Assembly (NCBI GenBank): GCA_021794595.1
Contig: JAJYQN010000047.1
Span: 62,001 to 126,000 of the forward strand
Direction of reading: 5' to 3'
Length of the DNA stretch: 64,000 bases
Source of the DNA: Pseudomonadota bacterium
GTDB lineage: Bacteria > Pseudomonadota > Gammaproteobacteria > Acidiferrobacterales > Acidiferrobacteraceae
Made by a program: the position numbers and the translations under genes. This document shows, piece after piece, positions 60,783-64,000 of the stretch (positions within the stretch are counted from its first letter, which is position 1; every line of letters starts with the position of its first letter). Below the pieces are notes generated by a model that made no database searches, had not been told where the DNA came from, and worked only from the letters and a program-made list of their open reading frames with translations.

Positions 60783-62141
60783 ATGGCAGGCACTGTCTAT
60801 ATCAAGACGTATGGCTGTCAGATGAATGAGTATGATTCGACGCGCCTCGCGGATCTCTTGTCCGCGACTCACCAACTGGTTCGCGTCGATGACCCCTCTT
60901 CCGCTGATGTGCTGCTGATCAATAGCTGTTCGGTACGCGAAAAGGCGCAGGAAAAGCTTTTTTCGGATCTCGGGCGATTGAACGAGTGGAAGCTCCTGCG
61001 TCCACACGTCGTTATCGGCGTGGGCGGTTGCGTGGCGAGCCAGGAAGGGGAAGATATCCTGCGGCGCGCGCCCTACGTCGATTTGGTGTTTGGGCCCCAG
61101 ACCGTTCATCGTGTCCCGGCCCTGTTGACCGATGCCCTCGCCAAAAAGCCCGGGGTGGATATCGCGTTTGTCGAGATGGAGAAGTTCGACAACCTGCCCG
61201 AGCCGCGCGCCGACGGCCCCCGAGCGTTCGTCTCGATCATGGAGGGCTGTAGCAAGTACTGCAGTTTCTGCGTCGTTCCTTATACGCGCGGCCAGGAGTT
61301 CAGCCGGCCCTTTGATGATGTTCTGGCCGAAGTGGCGGCCCTGGCCGAACAAGGCGTGCGCGAGGTGACGCTGCTAGGGCAGAACGTCAATGCCTACAGG
61401 GGGGCGCGCCACAACGGCCAGACTGTGGATCTTGCTACCCTGATCAGCTATATCGCGGAGATGGATGGCATAGGGCGGATTCGTTTTACGACGTCCCATC
61501 CGGTGGAGTTTAAAGATAGTCTGCTAGACGCCTTCGCCCGTGTGGAAAAGCTCGTGAACCATTTGCATCTGCCGGTACAAAGCGGGTCTGATCGCATTCT
61601 TGCGCGCATGAAGCGTGGACATACGATAGCGGAATACAAAGAGAAGATCGCACGCTTGCGTGCCATACGGCCGGATATCAGCATATCGACCGATATCATC
61701 GTCGGATTTCCGGGGGAGACGGAGGCCGATTTCGAGGCTACGCTTGCCTTGATGGAAGAGATCCGCTTCGACCTCTCTTATAGTTTTGCCTATAGCCCGC
61801 GCCCGGGGACTCCGGCCGCGGGTTTTGAAGACAGCGTCGAGAAGTCGGTCAAGGATGAGCGCCTGGCGCGCTTACAGCGCCTTAACTTGGAGCATGCGGC
61901 GGACATCAGTCGCGCCATGGTCGGGCGGACGGAACGGATTCTGATCGACAGAGAGGCGCCGCGCGGACGCGGCGATATGTCGGGCCGCACCGAGAACAAC
62001 CGCGTCGTGAATTTTCCGGCGCGGAACGTAGACCTGATAGGTCGCTTTGCCACGGTCGAGATTACCGAGGTGAGACCCAATTCCCTCAGAGGACGACTCG
62101 CAGCGGTCGAATCCGACGTATTCTCGTCTATACTGGAATAA
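60783..62141 (+). CDS. miaB: tRNA-2-methylthio-N6-isopentenyladenosine synthase
   Basis: A 452-residue radical-SAM methylthiotransferase acting on A37 of tRNAs. N-terminal UPF0004 domain with cluster cysteines ([32 protein letters not shown]), the radical-[11 protein letters not shown] motif near residue 155, and a TRAM domain at the end. The ATG at 60783 with AGGAG is chosen; the open frame 51 bp upstream lacks a site. phoH, ybeY and corC follow closely, the usual miaB cluster. Confidence 0.97.
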   Translation: MAGTVYIKTYGCQMNEYDSTRLADLLSATHQLVRVDDPSSADVLLINSCSVREKAQEKLFSDLGRLNEWKLLRPHVVIGVGGCVASQEGEDILRRAPYVDLVFGPQTVHRVPALLTDALAKKPGVDIAFVEMEKFDNLPEPRADGPRAFVSIMEGCSKYCSFCVVPYTRGQEFSRPFDDVLAEVAALAEQGVREVTLLGQNVNAYRGARHNGQTVDLATLISYIAEMDGIGRIRFTTSHPVEFKDSLLDAFARVEKLVNHLHLPVQSGSDRILARMKRGHTIAEYKEKIARLRAIRPDISISTDIIVGFPGETEADFEATLALMEEIRFDLSYSFAYSPRPGTPAAGFEDSVEKSVKDERLARLQRLNLEHAADISRAMVGRTERILIDREAPRGRGDMSGRTENNRVVNFPARNVDLIGRFATVEITEVRPNSLRGRLAAVESDVFSSILE

Positions 62142-62161
62142 AAAAGAGGCCGCCTATCCCT

Positions 62162-63121
62162 TTGAGCAGCAAACCTCAAGCCATTCAGTTCAGTGTCCAG
62201 CCCCCAGACAGCGAGAGACTGTCCCGCCTTTGTGGTCAATTAGATGAACATCTCCGCCAAATCGAGGGTAGTCTCGATGTGGAGATTGCCAATCGCGGCA
62301 ATCAGTTCCGTATTACCGGCCGCCACGATCGCGTGCGCCATGCGCAGCGATTGATTACGGCTCTTTATGATGTTACGGGGGAATCCCAAACCATTACACC
62401 TTCGGGGGTCAATATGGCGTTAAAGGAAGCTTCCAGAGTGCGCGGCGACAACGAACCGCCGCTCGAGCTGCGCACGCCAAAACAGCGCGTGTACGGACGT
62501 ACCGATGGCCAGAAGGACTATATTCGCAAGATCTTGACCCATGACGTGACGTTCGGGGTGGGTCCGGCGGGGACCGGAAAGACCTATCTTGCCGTGGCGT
62601 GTGCGGTTGAGGCCCTGGAGACCGGGCGTGCCCAGCGCCTAGTTTTGGTGCGCCCGGCGGTCGAGGCGGGGGAGCGGTTGGGGTTTTTGCCCGGAGATCT
62701 CGAGCAGAAAGTCGATCCCTATCTGCGGCCGCTCTATGACGCCTTGCACGATATGCTCGGGCCGGAACGAGTCGCCAAATTGATCGAAAAGAGCGTGATC
62801 GAGGTGGCGCCGCTTGCGTTCATGAGAGGTCGGACCTTGAACGAATCCTTCATCATCTTGGACGAGGCGCAAAACACCACCGCCGAGCAGATGAAGATGT
62901 TTCTCACGCGCCTTGGGTTTGGCGCGACCGCGGTCATCACCGGGGATGCCACCCAAATCGACCTACCGCGCCCCGAACTTTCGGGTTTGCGTCAGGCTTT
63001 AAACGTCCTGAAGGGCGTTGACGGTATTGCGGTCACGCTGTTTGCGAGTTCAGATGTGGTGCGCCACCCTTTGGTGCAGCGTATTGTCGAGGCTTACGAG
63101 GCGCACGAGAAGGGCGTGTAG
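62162..63121 (+). CDS. ybeZ: PhoH-family ATPase (YbeZ)
   Basis: A 319-residue PhoH-like NTPase with Walker A GPAGTGKTYLA and Walker B FIILDEAQNTT, and VRPAVEAGERLGFLPGDLEQKVDPYLRPLYDAL in outline. N-terminal KH-like region precedes it. It begins with TTG 62162. Functionally linked to YbeY in ribosome maturation and RNA decay; ybeY starts 2 bp after its stop. Confidence 0.94.
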   Translation: MSSKPQAIQFSVQPPDSERLSRLCGQLDEHLRQIEGSLDVEIANRGNQFRITGRHDRVRHAQRLITALYDVTGESQTITPSGVNMALKEASRVRGDNEPPLELRTPKQRVYGRTDGQKDYIRKILTHDVTFGVGPAGTGKTYLAVACAVEALETGRAQRLVLVRPAVEAGERLGFLPGDLEQKVDPYLRPLYDALHDMLGPERVAKLIEKSVIEVAPLAFMRGRTLNESFIILDEAQNTTAEQMKMFLTRLGFGATAVITGDATQIDLPRPELSGLRQALNVLKGVDGIAVTLFASSDVVRHPLVQRIVEAYEAHEKGV

Positions 63122-63122
63122 G

Positions 63123-63575
63123 GTGCCGCGTTTGCATCTCGATTTCGTTCTTGCTTGCGTGGGATATATTCCCCCGTCACGCCCGATGCTGGTGCGCTGG
63201 TCGAAGGCCGCCCTGGCCGATCTTCAGGGAAGCGTGCGCCTCGGTGTGCGGGTGGTGGATGAGTCCGAGGGTGCCGAGCTGAATCAGCGCTACCGTGGCC
63301 GGGCCGGGCCCACGAACGTCCTTTCGTTTCCTTATGAAGAGCAAGACCTTGGTAAAACACGGTTTCTGGGGGACCTTGTTCTCTGTGCCCCGGTGGTGGC
63401 GGCCGAGGCGGCGGCGACCGGCTGCCCGGAAAACGCGCATTGGGCGCATCTCCTGATTCACGGTATACTGCACCTACGCGGTTTCGACCACCACACTGAT
63501 CAGGATGCGCGCATTATGGAAGGACGGGAAACGCAGCTGCTGCAAGGTCTAGGATTCGCAGACCCTTACCGTTGA
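63123..63575 (+). CDS. ybeY: Endoribonuclease YbeY
   Basis: A 150-residue zinc enzyme for 16S rRNA 3' processing and quality control. LNQRYRGRAGPTNVLSFPYEE and the zinc site HGILHLRGFDHHTDQD are visible. A GTG start at 63123, 2 bp after ybeZ, gives a normal length. An open upstream frame within ybeZ is not used. Confidence 0.95.
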   Translation: MPRLHLDFVLACVGYIPPSRPMLVRWSKAALADLQGSVRLGVRVVDESEGAELNQRYRGRAGPTNVLSFPYEEQDLGKTRFLGDLVLCAPVVAAEAAATGCPENAHWAHLLIHGILHLRGFDHHTDQDARIMEGRETQLLQGLGFADPYR

Positions 63576-63579
63576 TTTT

Positions 63580-64000
63580 ATGAGTTCAGACGAGCATACG
63601 CACGGACCGGGACGGTCCTTCCTGGATCGACTCGGTCACGTCCTGTGGGGGGCGCCCGAGGATCGGGATGCGCTCCGCGAGACTTTGCGCGAGGCGCACG
63701 ATCGCGGCCTGATCGGAAGTGACGCCCTCGATATGATAGAGGGCGTCTTTCAGGTCGCCGAGATGCGGGTCCGCGACATCATGGTCCCGCGCGCCCAGAT
63801 GGACGTGATCGACCGCGATGACCCGCCCGAGCGTTACCTTCCGCGGGTCATCGAGACTGGCCACTCCCGTTTTCCCGTGATCGATGGCGACAAAGACAAG
63901 ATCGTCGGGATTATGTTGGCTAAGGATCTGCTGCGCTATTTCGATGAGGAGCGGCGCGCGACCTTCAACGTGTACGACCTCTTGCGGCCCGCCGTGTTCG
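63580..64000 (+). CDS. corC: CorC/HlyC-family CBS protein, 3' end outside window
   Basis: From ATG 63580, four bases after the ybeY stop, the frame is open to the window end (140 codons). It encodes an acidic helix region (RDALRETLREAHDRGLI, DALDMIEGVFQVAEMRVRDIMVPR) and the first CBS domain (SRFPVIDGDKDKIVGIMLAKDLLRYF). This is the CorC group linked to divalent-cation handling, normally following ybeY. The gene is incomplete here. Confidence 0.93.
   Translation, partial: MSSDEHTHGPGRSFLDRLGHVLWGAPEDRDALRETLREAHDRGLIGSDALDMIEGVFQVAEMRVRDIMVPRAQMDVIDRDDPPERYLPRVIETGHSRFPVIDGDKDKIVGIMLAKDLLRYFDEERRATFNVYDLLRPAVF

Noticed and set aside
1..64000. CRISPR array
   Set aside because: No regularly spaced direct repeats with unique spacers and no cas genes were seen.

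Overview
The window is a roughly 60% GC gammaproteobacterial chromosome segment. Housekeeping order (hemA-prfA-prmC; lolB-ispE-tRNA-Gln-prs-rplY-pth-ychF; miaB-phoH-ybeY-corC) is typical of Gammaproteobacteria. A glycolate oxidase plus glyoxylate aminotransferase set, a haem-bearing outer-membrane porin and a Complex-I-like membrane complex suggest a chemolithoautotroph, perhaps an iron/sulfur oxidiser such as an Acidiferrobacter relative. That placement is inference; no rRNA is present. Region 1 (1-12360): a minus-strand translation/haem operon (CstA-like, hemA, prfA, prmC, moeB-like), then a plus-strand operon (TPR lipoprotein, lolB, ispE), tRNA-Gln, prs, rplY, pth, ychF and elongator tRNA-Met. 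The end of ispE runs into tRNA-Gln. Region 2 (12313-27762): a decayed 15.4-kb genomic island inserted in tRNA-Met, bounded by a 47-bp direct repeat of the tRNA 3' end with 2 mismatches. It holds a frameshifted and truncated integrase, a DUF3800 gene with one in-frame amber codon, many toxin-antitoxin loci (hicB orphan, higBA, relBE with an in-frame TGA, PIN/RHH, hicBA with truncated hicA, fitAB), two cyclic-di-GMP proteins, a cupin, and wrecks of at least six insertion sequences. One transposase is broken by a 259-bp repeat with a clean 5-bp target duplication; related copies lie at about 29.0 and 30.5 kb, flanking a J-domain gene. Region 3 (27763-31064): a DUF4338 remnant, the J-domain protein and repeats. 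Region 4 (30747-38797): a minus-strand operon for a six-gene, hydrogenase-4-like/Complex-I-like complex whose large subunit lacks all four [NiFe]-binding cysteines, followed by crcB (fluoride channel) and DUF190. Region 5 (39091-45915): a monohaem porin-cytochrome with a perfect FNR-type box upstream, a Kch-like potassium channel, a small-RNA candidate between them, two poorly known soluble proteins, a decayed CnoX-like thioredoxin/TPR gene and a YihY transporter. Region 6 (45984-59690): nadA with an NrtR-like regulator, a nitroreductase with a divergent HxlR regulator, a Nudix hydrolase, sodB, an FKBP isomerase, a cold-shock protein, glcD-glcE with convergent glcF, a BPH-type proteasome homologue, a second crcB, a serine/alanine-glyoxylate aminotransferase and a desaturase. 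GlcDEF and the aminotransferase together make a plausible 2-phosphoglycolate salvage route. Region 7 (59697-64000): a second DUF4338 remnant, about 0.8 kb without recognisable genes, then miaB, phoH, ybeY and the start of corC.
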